From the NCBI GenBank assembly GCA_937924675.1, contig CALEVL010000127.1, forward strand, positions 1 through 23,814: a stretch of 23,814 nucleotides of DNA, given 5' to 3'. This stretch comes from an uncultured Ignavibacteria bacterium (GTDB lineage: Bacteria; Bacteroidota; Ignavibacteria; Tepidaquicellales; Tepidaquicellaceae). The position numbers were made by a program, and so were the translations under genes. A model generated the notes under the pieces. That model saw only the letters and a program-made list of their open reading frames with translations, was not told where the DNA came from and made no database searches. Positions within the stretch are counted from its first letter, which is position 1. Each line of letters opens with the position of its first letter. Positions 7,693-15,585 of this stretch are shown piece by piece.

Positions 7693-9318
7693 TCATGGCC
7701 TTACAACTGCCACATAGTTGTACGCATTATTCTCTGCTATTGACTGATCGGAGCCATCAACTGATTCATCGCCGTTGAGATCCGAAGCAATGTAACCGGT
7801 CGCATAAATAAATGCATCATTTCCAATGAGAAGAACATCCGAGCCGTCTATTACCTCATCCTGATTTACATCTCCGCTGTAAAGAGCAAAGGTCACGGGA
7901 GAGATGTCGGTCTGAATCATATTTCCTCCAAATGACTGTGAAGAAGCAGAAGAGAAGTCATAAGAATCGGATGTCATCGGATCGAAGTAATCACCACCGG
8001 CTTTACACCAGGTTTGAATGCTGTTCCTGTGCTTCACAACTATATAGTAATTAGCAGCCGGAGCATAGTTGAACTTCGTCTGTGCAGTTAACGTCACCGA
8101 ATCAAGCACGGCTATTGATGAATCAATTGTAGTGAAAGGTGCAAAATTATTCTTAAGTAATACTGTTACAGTATCTTTCCTGTTATGCTTGTTGGAGACG
8201 GAGTTGTATAGACCTTCAATAGCAATCTTAACATTGAATGTTGTCTTCAGAACGAATAATCCATTGACCATATCTGATGCAATGATCTTTCCGGAAGGAA
8301 ACATGTAAACGGCCCAGCATCCTATATAATCCTCATCATTGTGAGCCGGATAAGTGTCGTAGTAAGCCGTTTCAACAGGAACAGCCGGATTGGTAATATC
8401 TACAAGTCTGACACCCGCGGCATAATGCGCTACCAGAGCATGTTTCCCGTAAGCTTCAACATTATGAACAATAGCAGTTGTTATACCGGTCGGCTGCCAC
8501 GCAGACACAAATGAAATATTTCCAATATCATCAATATCCCAGATCTTCAGACGGTAAGGTGCACTGCCGATTTCATCAGTTACGAGAAGATATTTTTTGT
8601 CAGATGTAAGAGCAGTGTTGTGCGGACCCGAATTCGGGAGATTAGTGAATTGAGTAATTCTGAAAAGTGAGTCTTTGTTCGTCGCATTAATGATCGAAAC
8701 TTTTCCTCCATAAATATCTGCCGAGTAGATCGTATCGTCAACAACTCTGCAATCATGAATATAATCTGCATTGAAGCCGCTTCTTTTTACAGGATTCTCC
8801 GGATCGTTTGTAAGGTCGAGAATCACGGTACCTTGTCCGAAACCACCGTTGCTTCCGTTAAGATACAGAAACGGTCCTGATTGCGAAATGCTGTGCGAGT
8901 AAGTATGTCCGGCCGGTACAAACTTCTTAACATATCTAACAGAATCAGGAAGATATTGCAGGTCAACGATCTGAACTCCGCTGTTCCTGACTTCGGATAC
9001 AATATATGCATAGTGAGAATAAGTTTTCATTTCACGCCAAAGGTTATAGAAGTTTCCGGGACTTGTTGACGGGATCAAACCCACTTCATGAATATTCTGC
9101 GGATCGGTTATGTCAATAACAGCAGTTCCGTCGAAGCAACCAAGTATTGCATACTCTCTTCCGTCCGGTGCTTTATATCCCCAAAGAGCGGAGTAATCCT
9201 GTCCGTGCGCGTCAAGGTTTGCCAGAAGATACATGTTCTTATTTCCAAGTTGAGCTGCCGCGTTTGTTGCTAAGGCAACAATTGCCGAAGCAAAGAGAAG
9301 CAAGAGATAATTCTTCAT
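7693..9318 (-). CDS. Secreted choice-of-anchor-B LVIVD-repeat protein with dockerin-like tail
   Basis: A 541-residue exported protein. A signal peptide (MKNYLLLLF...TNAAAQ, residues 1-23) is followed by about six LVIVD-type beta-propeller repeats, such as AVIDITDPQNIHEV, VQIVDLQYLPDSV and VRLVDITNPAVPVE. It closes with the family pattern GCWAVYMFPSGKIIASDMVNGLFVLK. A beta-rich linker follows. Residues 482-541 contain two calcium-loop, dockerin-like repeats (GDVNQDEVIDGSD and DLNGDESVDGSD). Choice-of-anchor-B proteins are surface or secreted proteins of unknown ligand. No scaffold cohesin is visible nearby. The stop codon is followed at once by an intergenic repeat. It starts 540 bases from the divergent cytochrome cluster. 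Confidence 0.85.
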   Translation of the reverse strand: MKNYLLLLFASAIVALATNAAAQLGNKNMYLLANLDAHGQDYSALWGYKAPDGREYAILGCFDGTAVIDITDPQNIHEVGLIPSTSPGNFYNLWREMKTYSHYAYIVSEVRNSGVQIVDLQYLPDSVRYVKKFVPAGHTYSHSISQSGPFLYLNGSNGGFGQGTVILDLTNDPENPVKRSGFNADYIHDCRVVDDTIYSADIYGGKVSIINATNKDSLFRITQFTNLPNSGPHNTALTSDKKYLLVTDEIGSAPYRLKIWDIDDIGNISFVSAWQPTGITTAIVHNVEAYGKHALVAHYAAGVRLVDITNPAVPVETAYYDTYPAHNDEDYIGCWAVYMFPSGKIIASDMVNGLFVLKTTFNVKIAIEGLYNSVSNKHNRKDTVTVLLKNNFAPFTTIDSSIAVLDSVTLTAQTKFNYAPAANYYIVVKHRNSIQTWCKAGGDYFDPMTSDSYDFSSASSQSFGGNMIQTDISPVTFALYSGDVNQDEVIDGSDVLLIGNDAFIYATGYIASDLNGDESVDGSDQSIAENNAYNYVAVVRP

Positions 9319-9451
9319 CTGATTTGTATTTTAATAATTTGAGAAATAATCGAAGCAGATAAATTACATCTGCATCCTCTGGTAATCTTTTGGGGAAGTT
9401 TAGATCGGGTGCTGTATACTGATGAACTTGCTGAAAGATTGGGGATTCAGA

Positions 9452-9600
9452 TGAAAGTTGAAAGTTAAAAGTTAAAAGTTGCCTGCCCGTCTCAGACGGG
9501 AAAGTTGAAAGTTGCCTGCCCGTCTCAGACGGGAAAGTTAAAAGTTAAAAGTTGCCTGCCCGTCTCAGACGGGAAAGTTAAAAATTAAAGGTTGAAAGTT
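9452..9600. repeat. Tandem AAAGTT repeats with three identical palindromic units
   Basis: Three identical 20-base units GCCTGCCCGTCTCAGACGGG lie at 9481-9500, 9514-9533 and 9554-9573. They are separated and flanked by AAAGTTAAAAGTT/GAAAGTT tracts. The last 15 bases of each unit are an odd palindrome with 7-base arms CCCGTCT/AGACGGG. Spacers of 13 and 20 bases are simple sequence, so this is not a CRISPR array. Confidence 0.8.
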
Positions 9601-9734
9601 TTCTGTACGTTTCCTTTTGCGGGTCAATTCTGTCTTTGACGTCCGATCCGAAACTCTCCCCGAATGGACAGCTTCGCAAATCCTTCTAACTTCAAACTTA
9701 TAACTATGTAACTGTTCACAAATTCACCAACCAA

Positions 9735-9751
9735 TGTAGATTTTTTCTACA
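9735..9751 (+). promoter_or_regulatory. Small hairpin in the cytochrome-cluster leader
   Basis: TGTAGA and TCTACA form a 6-base-pair stem around a five-T loop, upstream of the first gene of the cluster. It could be an operator half-site pair or an mRNA leader hairpin; nothing in the sequence decides. The confidence covers regulatory function, not the inverted repeat itself. Confidence 0.3.
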
Positions 9752-9857
9752 AAGTAAGGGGAATGTGGCTTTTCGGAGTTACAATACGTTCAAAATATTC
9801 AAAAAAAAGCACATTGTATGGCACGGTATTTGTAACTACAGTTATTGCATTACTCTT

Positions 9858-10211
9858 ATGCATAATCCAAGAATACACATAATTTGCAGGAAACCGGAGA
9901 TTGCCGGATTGATAACGAAGGCGCTGGAAAAGTCAGGATATTCAGTGAGCAGCACGTTTGGAGAAGAAATCAGTCAGGAGATGATTGTTAAGATTGACGC
10001 GAACATTGAATGTCTGATATTTGACAAAGACATTGATGATAGCATAAAAAAATCTGCAAAGGAGAAATTCAAAGGTGCAAAAGTAATTTGTTTGCCGTCG
10101 CTTGAGTCACCAAACAGCATGTTAAGCGATGTAGAGTATATGTCAGAACCGTTCAGATTGAGTGAACTGACGGAATTTGTTAATAACCTGTTTCATCTGA
10201 GAATAAAGTGA
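9858..10211 (+). CDS. Degenerate response-regulator receiver-like protein
   Basis: A 117-residue protein whose pattern fits a CheY-like alpha/beta fold: RIHIICRKPEIAGLITKALEKSGYSV at the start (strand 1, helix 1), IECLIFDKD in the middle where the phospho-acceptor would sit, AKVICLP as strand 4, and SEPFRLSELTEFVNNLF at the end, resembling the usual KPF-helix 5 region. The acidic pair after strand 1 is missing (CRKPE) and the conserved lysine of KPF is replaced by SEPF, so normal phosphorylation is unlikely. I chose the ATG at 858 of this kilobase (9858) because the fold begins there; a GTG at 9765 is the alternative. Its TGA overlaps the GTG of the cytochrome gene, so the two are likely co-translated. 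Confidence 0.6.
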   Translation: MHNPRIHIICRKPEIAGLITKALEKSGYSVSSTFGEEISQEMIVKIDANIECLIFDKDIDDSIKKSAKEKFKGAKVICLPSLESPNSMLSDVEYMSEPFRLSELTEFVNNLFHLRIK

Positions 10212-12112
10212 ATACGATACTTAGAAACATATTGGTGGCAATGTCGGGATTGTTCATTGCAGTCCTTTTCATTGCCGTTTCAGAGAATCATACGATGAGT
10301 TTTGTAGATTCCGATGATGATTGTTATGCTTGTCATGAAGACAAGGATCTGACCGCAGAGGTAAACGGCAAGAAGGTCTCGATGTTTATTGACAAGAATA
10401 AAGCGGATGCATCCGCACACGCCGGTGTTGAGTGCAGGGATTGCCATCAGAATTATAATCCTGACGAAGTTCCCCATACAAAAACAAAGACGAACGTTAA
10501 CTGTCAGTCATGTCATGATGAACTGAAGGGAATTCAGGAAAGTGTTCACGGAAAAGTAGAATGTGCAAGCTGCCACAAGCCTCACGAGATAAAGACCGTG
10601 AAGCAAATGAAAGAGGCAGGCAGTCAGGAATGTCTGGATTGCCACAAGACAAAAGGTGTCAGGCAGTTTGTCAACAGCATACACGACAAGAACAATGTCA
10701 ACTGCGATGACTGTCACAAAGGGGGGCACGGAGTTGTAAAAATTAATAAGGCAAACGAGCAGGCGCTTTGCGGAAAGTGTCACAGCAAGAACAAGATGGC
10801 TCTTGCCAACAGCGTTCACAATACGACTCTTGGCCAGGGTAATACAAAAGGACCTTCCTGCACTGACTGTCACGGTGCTCACGGAATTCTAACGAGCAAA
10901 ATATCTATAGAGTCTGAAGGATGCTTGAAGTGCCATCTCAACGAGAAGATGTTTCCGGGAGAGGAAAAGGGCTCGGCAAAATTCGTATCTCAGTACAAGA
11001 CAAGCGTTCATGCTTCCATCACAAAGAATGATATTGAAGCGGCGGGTTGTGTTGACTGTCACGGCGATCACATGGTTCAGGATGCTGAGAATCCGCAGGC
11101 GGCGACAATCAGGGCCAGGCAAATGGAAACATGCGGAAAATGTCACAGCGATGTTGTTTCAAAATTCAAGTTATCAAAGCACGGGCAGGAGCTTGCCAAC
11201 GGAAACAAAGATGCGCCGACATGCAGTGATTGTCACGGCGAGCATGACATTAAGACGACATTCAGCAATGATGAATTCTCAAAGATCAATCTTGTTGACA
11301 AGTGTCTCAGCTGTCATAAGGACGGAAAGATCACCCACAAGACATATCTTGGTGAAGAGGAACTGATAACCGGATATAAGGAAAGCAAGCATTATAAGGC
11401 ATTGCAGGAAGGCAATCTTGATGCTCCTACTTGTTCCAACTGTCACGGAGCACATGAGATGAAAAACGCATCAGAAGTTGATTCAAAGATTAGCAAGAGG
11501 AATATTGAAAAGACATGTGGAGAGTCGGGATGTCATACCGAGGAACTTAAGGAATATGTTGGAAGTGTGCACGAAGTTGCAATTACAAGAGACGGTAACA
11601 AAGATTCACCTACATGTAATGATTGTCACGGCAATCACGTGATATCGGAAAAGGATATTGATGACAAACTCGAGAAATCCAAAGCAGTAATAAAACTTTG
11701 TTCAAACTGTCACGCTTCGCTTGAGATAGCTGAAAGAAATGATCTTCCGACAAATGTAGCAGATTCATACAAGGAAAGTTTTCACGGACTGGCAACAAGG
11801 GGTGGTATGCAGGAAGCAGCTAACTGCGAAAGCTGTCACGGAAGTCACAATATAAGGCCGTCAACTGATTCGATGTCAATGATATTCAAGGACAATCTTC
11901 CGCAGACATGCGGGAATTGTCATCCGGGAGCAACACAGGCATTCTTCACATCGAAGATCCACATTGAAGATGCAAGTATAGACTCCCCGATAGTATATAT
12001 GATCACGGTCTTTTACATGGCTTTGATTATCGGAATAATAGGGTTTATGGTATTGCACAACATTCTTGATTACAGAAGAAAAATACAACTGAAGAAAGCA
12101 GATGGAAGCTGA
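10208..12112 (+). CDS. 19-heme cytochrome c with C-terminal membrane anchor
   Basis: A 634-residue multiheme cytochrome. It has an N-terminal hydrophobic signal or anchor (about 6-24), a periplasmic heme domain from Cys39 onward, and a single C-terminal transmembrane helix (about 595-617) ending in the basic tail DYRRKIQLKK. I count 18 CXXCH sites plus one CX4CH (CGESGCH), 19 in all. Much of the protein is a repeated module of about 60-75 residues with the pattern APTCxxCHGxH followed by a second heme and SxH. The GTG start overlaps the previous stop (GTGA), and the 3' end overlaps the b-type cytochrome gene by 11 bases. With that partner it probably forms a quinol:cytochrome c oxidoreductase, resembling a split form of Geobacter CbcL. 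No CXXCK site is present, which argues against a nitrite reductase. Confidence 0.88.
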   Translation: MNTILRNILVAMSGLFIAVLFIAVSENHTMSFVDSDDDCYACHEDKDLTAEVNGKKVSMFIDKNKADASAHAGVECRDCHQNYNPDEVPHTKTKTNVNCQSCHDELKGIQESVHGKVECASCHKPHEIKTVKQMKEAGSQECLDCHKTKGVRQFVNSIHDKNNVNCDDCHKGGHGVVKINKANEQALCGKCHSKNKMALANSVHNTTLGQGNTKGPSCTDCHGAHGILTSKISIESEGCLKCHLNEKMFPGEEKGSAKFVSQYKTSVHASITKNDIEAAGCVDCHGDHMVQDAENPQAATIRARQMETCGKCHSDVVSKFKLSKHGQELANGNKDAPTCSDCHGEHDIKTTFSNDEFSKINLVDKCLSCHKDGKITHKTYLGEEELITGYKESKHYKALQEGNLDAPTCSNCHGAHEMKNASEVDSKISKRNIEKTCGESGCHTEELKEYVGSVHEVAITRDGNKDSPTCNDCHGNHVISEKDIDDKLEKSKAVIKLCSNCHASLEIAERNDLPTNVADSYKESFHGLATRGGMQEAANCESCHGSHNIRPSTDSMSMIFKDNLPQTCGNCHPGATQAFFTSKIHIEDASIDSPIVYMITVFYMALIIGIIGFMVLHNILDYRRKIQLKKADGS

Positions 12113-12812
12113 AGAAAAATATTTACGGATGAATAAGAGCGAGCGCATTCAGCATTTTCTGTTGCTGAGCAGTTTTATTGTGCTTGTAATAACAGGTTTT
12201 GCACTGAAGTTTCCCGAAGCCTGGTGGGTGAAGATAATTTCTGCCGTAGTCGGGGAATACGCATTTGAAGCGAGGGGAATAGTTCACAGAATAGCATCGG
12301 TGGTGATGATAGCTGCATCAGTGTATCATCTTTATTACATAGCATTTACACCACGAGGAAGAAAGCTTGTAATTGACTTTTTCCCATCGAAGAGAGACAT
12401 CACCGAATTCAAAAATTCAATGATGTATCTGATAGGGCGTATTCCTGAAAGGCCTCTTTACGGAAGATTCAGCTACATTGAGAAGATGGAATACTGGGCA
12501 GTGGTATGGGGAACTGTAATTATGGGAGCAACCGGATTTATTTTGTGGTTCAAGGATTTCTTCTTTAAGATAGTTGGAAACACAGGAATGGACATTGCAA
12601 CAGCCATTCACTATTACGAGGCAATTCTTGCATCGCTTGCCATACTTGTCTGGCATTTCTATTTTGTGTTTCTGAATCCGGATGTAAGACCGATGAGCAA
12701 AGCATGGTATAGCGGTTATCTTACTAAAGAAGAGATGGAAAAGGAACATCCAAGAGAATTGGCTGAGATTACAGAAGCAGAAGTTACAGAAGAAAAACAA
12801 AAAGATGTCTGA
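12102..12812 (+). CDS. b-type cytochrome, FdnI/HydC-like membrane subunit
   Basis: A 236-residue inner-membrane protein with four predicted helices (about 18-36, 58-82, 131-150, 170-191). Histidines suited to bind two heme b groups sit in or at the ends of helices 1, 2 and 4: His18, His62, His76, His170 and His185. This is the layout of the formate dehydrogenase gamma / Ni,Fe-hydrogenase b-type family, which exchanges electrons with the quinone pool. The C-terminus (about 208-236) is charged and cytoplasmic. It overlaps the 19-heme gene by 11 bases, so the two products should be made together. Role inferred: passes electrons between menaquinol and the multiheme subunits. Confidence 0.85.
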   Translation: MEAEEKYLRMNKSERIQHFLLLSSFIVLVITGFALKFPEAWWVKIISAVVGEYAFEARGIVHRIASVVMIAASVYHLYYIAFTPRGRKLVIDFFPSKRDITEFKNSMMYLIGRIPERPLYGRFSYIEKMEYWAVVWGTVIMGATGFILWFKDFFFKIVGNTGMDIATAIHYYEAILASLAILVWHFYFVFLNPDVRPMSKAWYSGYLTKEEMEKEHPRELAEITEAEVTEEKQKDV

Positions 12813-12828
12813 GGAATAAATCAGAGCT

Positions 12829-14880
12829 ATGTCAGGAAAAGAAGAAAAGGATAAGGGTGCAAAAGATTCTGGCGGAAAGAGGTTCTTCAAAAACGTAAGG
12901 GGTTGGAGGAGATTCCTGCTTTTCACGGGCATTTACATTGGACTGTTCCTGGTTCTTCTTGCAGGAGCCGCAGAATATACATCGCGTCCTTCGTTCTGTC
13001 CCACATGCCATTACATGGAATCGTTTTACAACAGCTGGAAGACCTCTGCACACAACAAAGTTGATTGTGTAGAATGCCACTTTGAACCCGGAATTTCAGG
13101 AACGATCAAGGGAAAGGCAAACGGGCTTGTTCAGATAGTCAACTATGTAACAATGTCTTACAAAAAGCGCAAACCGTGGGCTGAAATTCCTGACAATACA
13201 TGTAACCGTTCGGGATGTCATGAGACTCAGCAGTTTAAGGATTCTGTATATGATTTTGAGGGTGTTGCATTCAGTCACAAGAACCATCTGGAAGATCTGA
13301 AGAGAGGTAAAAAGCTGAAATGTATTAGTTGCCACTCGCAAATAGTTCAGGGCACGCATATGGAGGTAACAGGTTCTACTTGCTTCAACTGCCACTTCAA
13401 AAAATCTGACGATCCCGAGCATAAGTATGATAAACTTTCGGAATGCAACACGTGTCACGGCTTTGACAACAAACCGAAGGAAGTGTTAGCATCACTTCGC
13501 TATAACCATGTTAATGTTGTAGAGAAGAATTATTCATGTAACGGTTGCCATTCGGCAGTAGTTCAGGGCAAAGGGGAAGTTGGGAAGGAGAGATGTTTTC
13601 AGTGTCACTTTGAAACGGAGAGATTGGAGAAGTTTGATGATGTTGAGTTCATGCATACGACACACATTGCAAAACATACACTGAAGTGCTTTGAATGTCA
13701 TTCACCTATCAATCATAAAATCGAGCCGCTAGATGCAAATGCCGATCCTGATTGTGCCAGTTGTCACACAAATGCTCATAATGCGCAAGTAAGTTTGTTT
13801 GCCGGCGAGAACGGATTCAATGTTGAGAAATCTCCGAGCGCGATGTTCTCAAACGGAATGAATTGCAAGGGATGTCATATTTTTCATGAGATAGATAAGA
13901 ATGATCTTGGAACGTCGAAGTCAGGCGGCAGTGCATGTGAAAGCTGTCACGGTGAAGGATACGACAGATTGGTGAAGGAATGGGAACAGACAGCAACAGA
14001 ACGTTTGAAGGTAATCAACTCCATCTACAGGGTTGCAGAACAAAATGTGAGAGGATCATCGAGTCCTAAAAAAGCTGATGCCGAGAAGTTGCTTGGAGAG
14101 GCGCAGCACAACATCAGACTAGTTGAAGTCGGAAAAGCAGTGCACAATGCGCAGTTTGCAGACAAGCTTCTTGTAGGTGCGTATTCTCTCATGAAGGAAG
14201 CATTGACTGCAATAGGTTCATCAGCAAGCTTGCCCGGCTTTGTATCTAATTCGGAGATCATACCGAACGAATGTTACAGATGTCACTCTGGAATACAGGA
14301 GATATCCGTGAAGAAGTTTGACATGACATTCTCTCACAACATGCACATTCTCAATCAGAAGATTGCATGTGAAAGGTGTCACTCAAATGCAAACAAGCAC
14401 GGCGAGACAACCATTACAAAAGACGGCTGCAACAATTGCCATCACAGCAAGGCAAAGGACAGTGACGATGCGTGCAATAAGTGCCATCCTTTCCAGAATC
14501 AGGTTTACAGCGGCGCGGCATTTGGAAAGAATATGCCGGACATCATGAAGGAAGGCGGTTCCAAATGTATAGATTGCCATGTAGAGGCAGGAAAAGTGGT
14601 GAAGCCAGATAACAAAGTATGTCTCAAGTGCCATGACAGCGGATATGATGAAATGATGGATGAATGGAAAGGCGATGTGAAGAAACTTTCTGCAGAAGTT
14701 AATGAGCTAATCAATGGAATAGACAGAAACGGACTTGACGAACAACAGAAAGCCGATCTTGATGAAGTAAAGAAGAATGTAGCAAAGATAAGTTCTTACC
14801 CCAGCATATATGTTCACAACAATGAGTTGATAAACACAATACTTTCTGACGGTAAAAAGAAATTAAAGGCGATGAGATAG
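12829..14880 (+). CDS. 18-heme NapC/NrfH-type cytochrome c
   Basis: A 683-residue membrane-anchored cytochrome. After a basic N-terminus, one transmembrane helix (about 29-50) leads into a NapC/NrfH-like tetraheme-type domain (CPTCHYMESF, then CVECHFEPGISGTIKGKANG). I count 17 CXXCH sites plus one CX4CH (CNRSGCH), 18 in all. Two copies of a module CxxCHxxGYDxxxxEW, a long helical stretch and VHN occur at about 371-455 and 597-683; the helices resemble those of multiheme reductases such as NrfA. NapC/NrfH proteins oxidise menaquinol, so this is a likely second quinol-linked entry point, comparable to Geobacter ImcH. It starts 16 bases after the b-type cytochrome. No CXXCK site is present. Confidence 0.85.
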   Translation: MSGKEEKDKGAKDSGGKRFFKNVRGWRRFLLFTGIYIGLFLVLLAGAAEYTSRPSFCPTCHYMESFYNSWKTSAHNKVDCVECHFEPGISGTIKGKANGLVQIVNYVTMSYKKRKPWAEIPDNTCNRSGCHETQQFKDSVYDFEGVAFSHKNHLEDLKRGKKLKCISCHSQIVQGTHMEVTGSTCFNCHFKKSDDPEHKYDKLSECNTCHGFDNKPKEVLASLRYNHVNVVEKNYSCNGCHSAVVQGKGEVGKERCFQCHFETERLEKFDDVEFMHTTHIAKHTLKCFECHSPINHKIEPLDANADPDCASCHTNAHNAQVSLFAGENGFNVEKSPSAMFSNGMNCKGCHIFHEIDKNDLGTSKSGGSACESCHGEGYDRLVKEWEQTATERLKVINSIYRVAEQNVRGSSSPKKADAEKLLGEAQHNIRLVEVGKAVHNAQFADKLLVGAYSLMKEALTAIGSSASLPGFVSNSEIIPNECYRCHSGIQEISVKKFDMTFSHNMHILNQKIACERCHSNANKHGETTITKDGCNNCHHSKAKDSDDACNKCHPFQNQVYSGAAFGKNMPDIMKEGGSKCIDCHVEAGKVVKPDNKVCLKCHDSGYDEMMDEWKGDVKKLSAEVNELINGIDRNGLDEQQKADLDEVKKNVAKISSYPSIYVHNNELINTILSDGKKKLKAMR

Positions 14881-14893
14881 AAAGGACTTTCTA
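14878..14893 (+). other. Inverted repeat spanning the stop of the 18-heme gene
   Basis: TAGAAAG and CTTTCTA flank GA, a perfect inverted repeat that includes the stop codon. No T run follows, so it is more likely an mRNA-processing or stability hairpin than a terminator, if it has a role at all. Confidence 0.3.
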
Positions 14894-14933
14894 AATTCAT
14901 TTATCCAATTAACTTTGGTAAAAACATAACAAT

Positions 14934-14940
14934 AAGGAGA
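14934..14940 (+). promoter_or_regulatory. Strong ribosome binding site of the first tetraheme gene
   Basis: AAGGAGA lies five bases before the ATG at 14946. Most genes in the window lack such a strong site, which suggests high translation of this small cytochrome. Confidence 0.7.
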
Positions 14941-14945
14941 CAAAA

Positions 14946-15518
14946 ATGAAAAAGATCTATTTTGTGATCATCACTTTGTTTGCCGGAGCATTTGTATTCT
15001 ACATGCTGTCATCAAACGCGCAGAGCACAGGAGCGGGAGATTTCAAATATGTGGGAGTAGATAAATGCACGGGTGCATGTCACAAAGGCGAATCAAAAGG
15101 CAATCAGCTTGAGATATGGCAGGCATCAAAGCATGCTCAAGCTTATAAGACCCTTCAAACTCCTGAAGCAGATAAGATAGCAAAGGATAAGGGATTCAGT
15201 ACAGCTGCAGCAGAAACTCCGGAATGTCTTAAGTGTCACGTTCTCGGAAAAGATATCAATGCCGCAGAACTGGAAGATACTTTTGATAAGACGGAAGGAG
15301 TGCAATGTGAAACTTGTCATGGTCCTGGATCAGAGTATAAGAAGCTTTCGATCATGAAGGACAAGGCAAAGGCACAGGAAAACGGTATGATCGTTCACTC
15401 AGAAGGAGAAGCATTCTGTACGGGTTGTCACAATTCCGAAAGCCCAACATTCAAGGGATTCACTTATGCTGAAGAATGGGATAAAATTAAGCATCCAAAA
15501 CCGGCAGGAAGCGAATAA
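14946..15518 (+). CDS. Tetraheme cytochrome c554-like protein (first paralog)
   Basis: A 190-residue soluble periplasmic cytochrome. A signal peptide (residues 1-26, ending SSNAQ) precedes a cytochrome c554-type fold with four heme sites. The first is an unusual CX3CH (CTGACH), followed by CLKCH, CETCHGPG and CTGCH. Family landmarks are YVGVDKC near the start, WQASKHAQAYKTL, the GVQCETCHGPGSEY box and the closing IKHPKP. It is strongly similar to the next gene, so the pair arose by tandem duplication. A strong Shine-Dalgarno site precedes it. Likely role: carries electrons across the periplasm between the inner-membrane quinol-linked cytochromes and the outer-membrane conduit. It could instead bind a small substrate, as cytochrome c554/c' relatives do. 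Confidence 0.88.
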   Translation: MKKIYFVIITLFAGAFVFYMLSSNAQSTGAGDFKYVGVDKCTGACHKGESKGNQLEIWQASKHAQAYKTLQTPEADKIAKDKGFSTAAAETPECLKCHVLGKDINAAELEDTFDKTEGVQCETCHGPGSEYKKLSIMKDKAKAQENGMIVHSEGEAFCTGCHNSESPTFKGFTYAEEWDKIKHPKPAGSE

Positions 15519-15535
15519 TTAAATTCAACCGAGCC

Positions 15536-15561
15536 GGTAATTCATTACCTGCTTCTTTTTT
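15536..15561 (+). terminator. Weak hairpin with T-rich tail between the tetraheme genes
   Basis: GGTAA and TTACC form a 5-base-pair stem with the loop TTCA, followed by TGCTTCTTTTTT. The stem is short, so this would at most attenuate transcription and lower output of the downstream genes relative to the first tetraheme cytochrome. Confidence 0.35.
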
Positions 15562-15585
15562 CCAACAATTCAAATTAGAGCCGGT

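Larger units (their letters stand above)
9319..9857. other. Intergenic region between divergent genes
   Basis: About 540 bases that should hold the promoters of both the LVIVD protein (minus) and the cytochrome cluster (plus). The middle is a repeat array, listed separately. An in-frame GTG at 9765 would extend the first gene of the cluster, but the extra 31 residues look unlike protein. No promoter boxes can be assigned with confidence. Confidence 0.5.

Noticed and set aside
9481..9573. CRISPR-like array of three identical 20-base repeats
   Set aside because: Spacers are 13 and 20 bases of simple AAAGTT sequence, there are only three units, and no cas genes are present.
10280..14714. Several long open frames opposite or out of frame with the multiheme genes
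   Set aside because: They are rich in Cys/Ala/Thr/Val from reverse-read CXXCH codons, lack recognisable domains and overlap well-supported genes entirely.
10208..14880. Nitrite or hydroxylamine reductase function for the large cytochromes
   Set aside because: No CXXCK catalytic heme site is present, and there is no octaheme-type P460 context; an electron-conduit role fits better.
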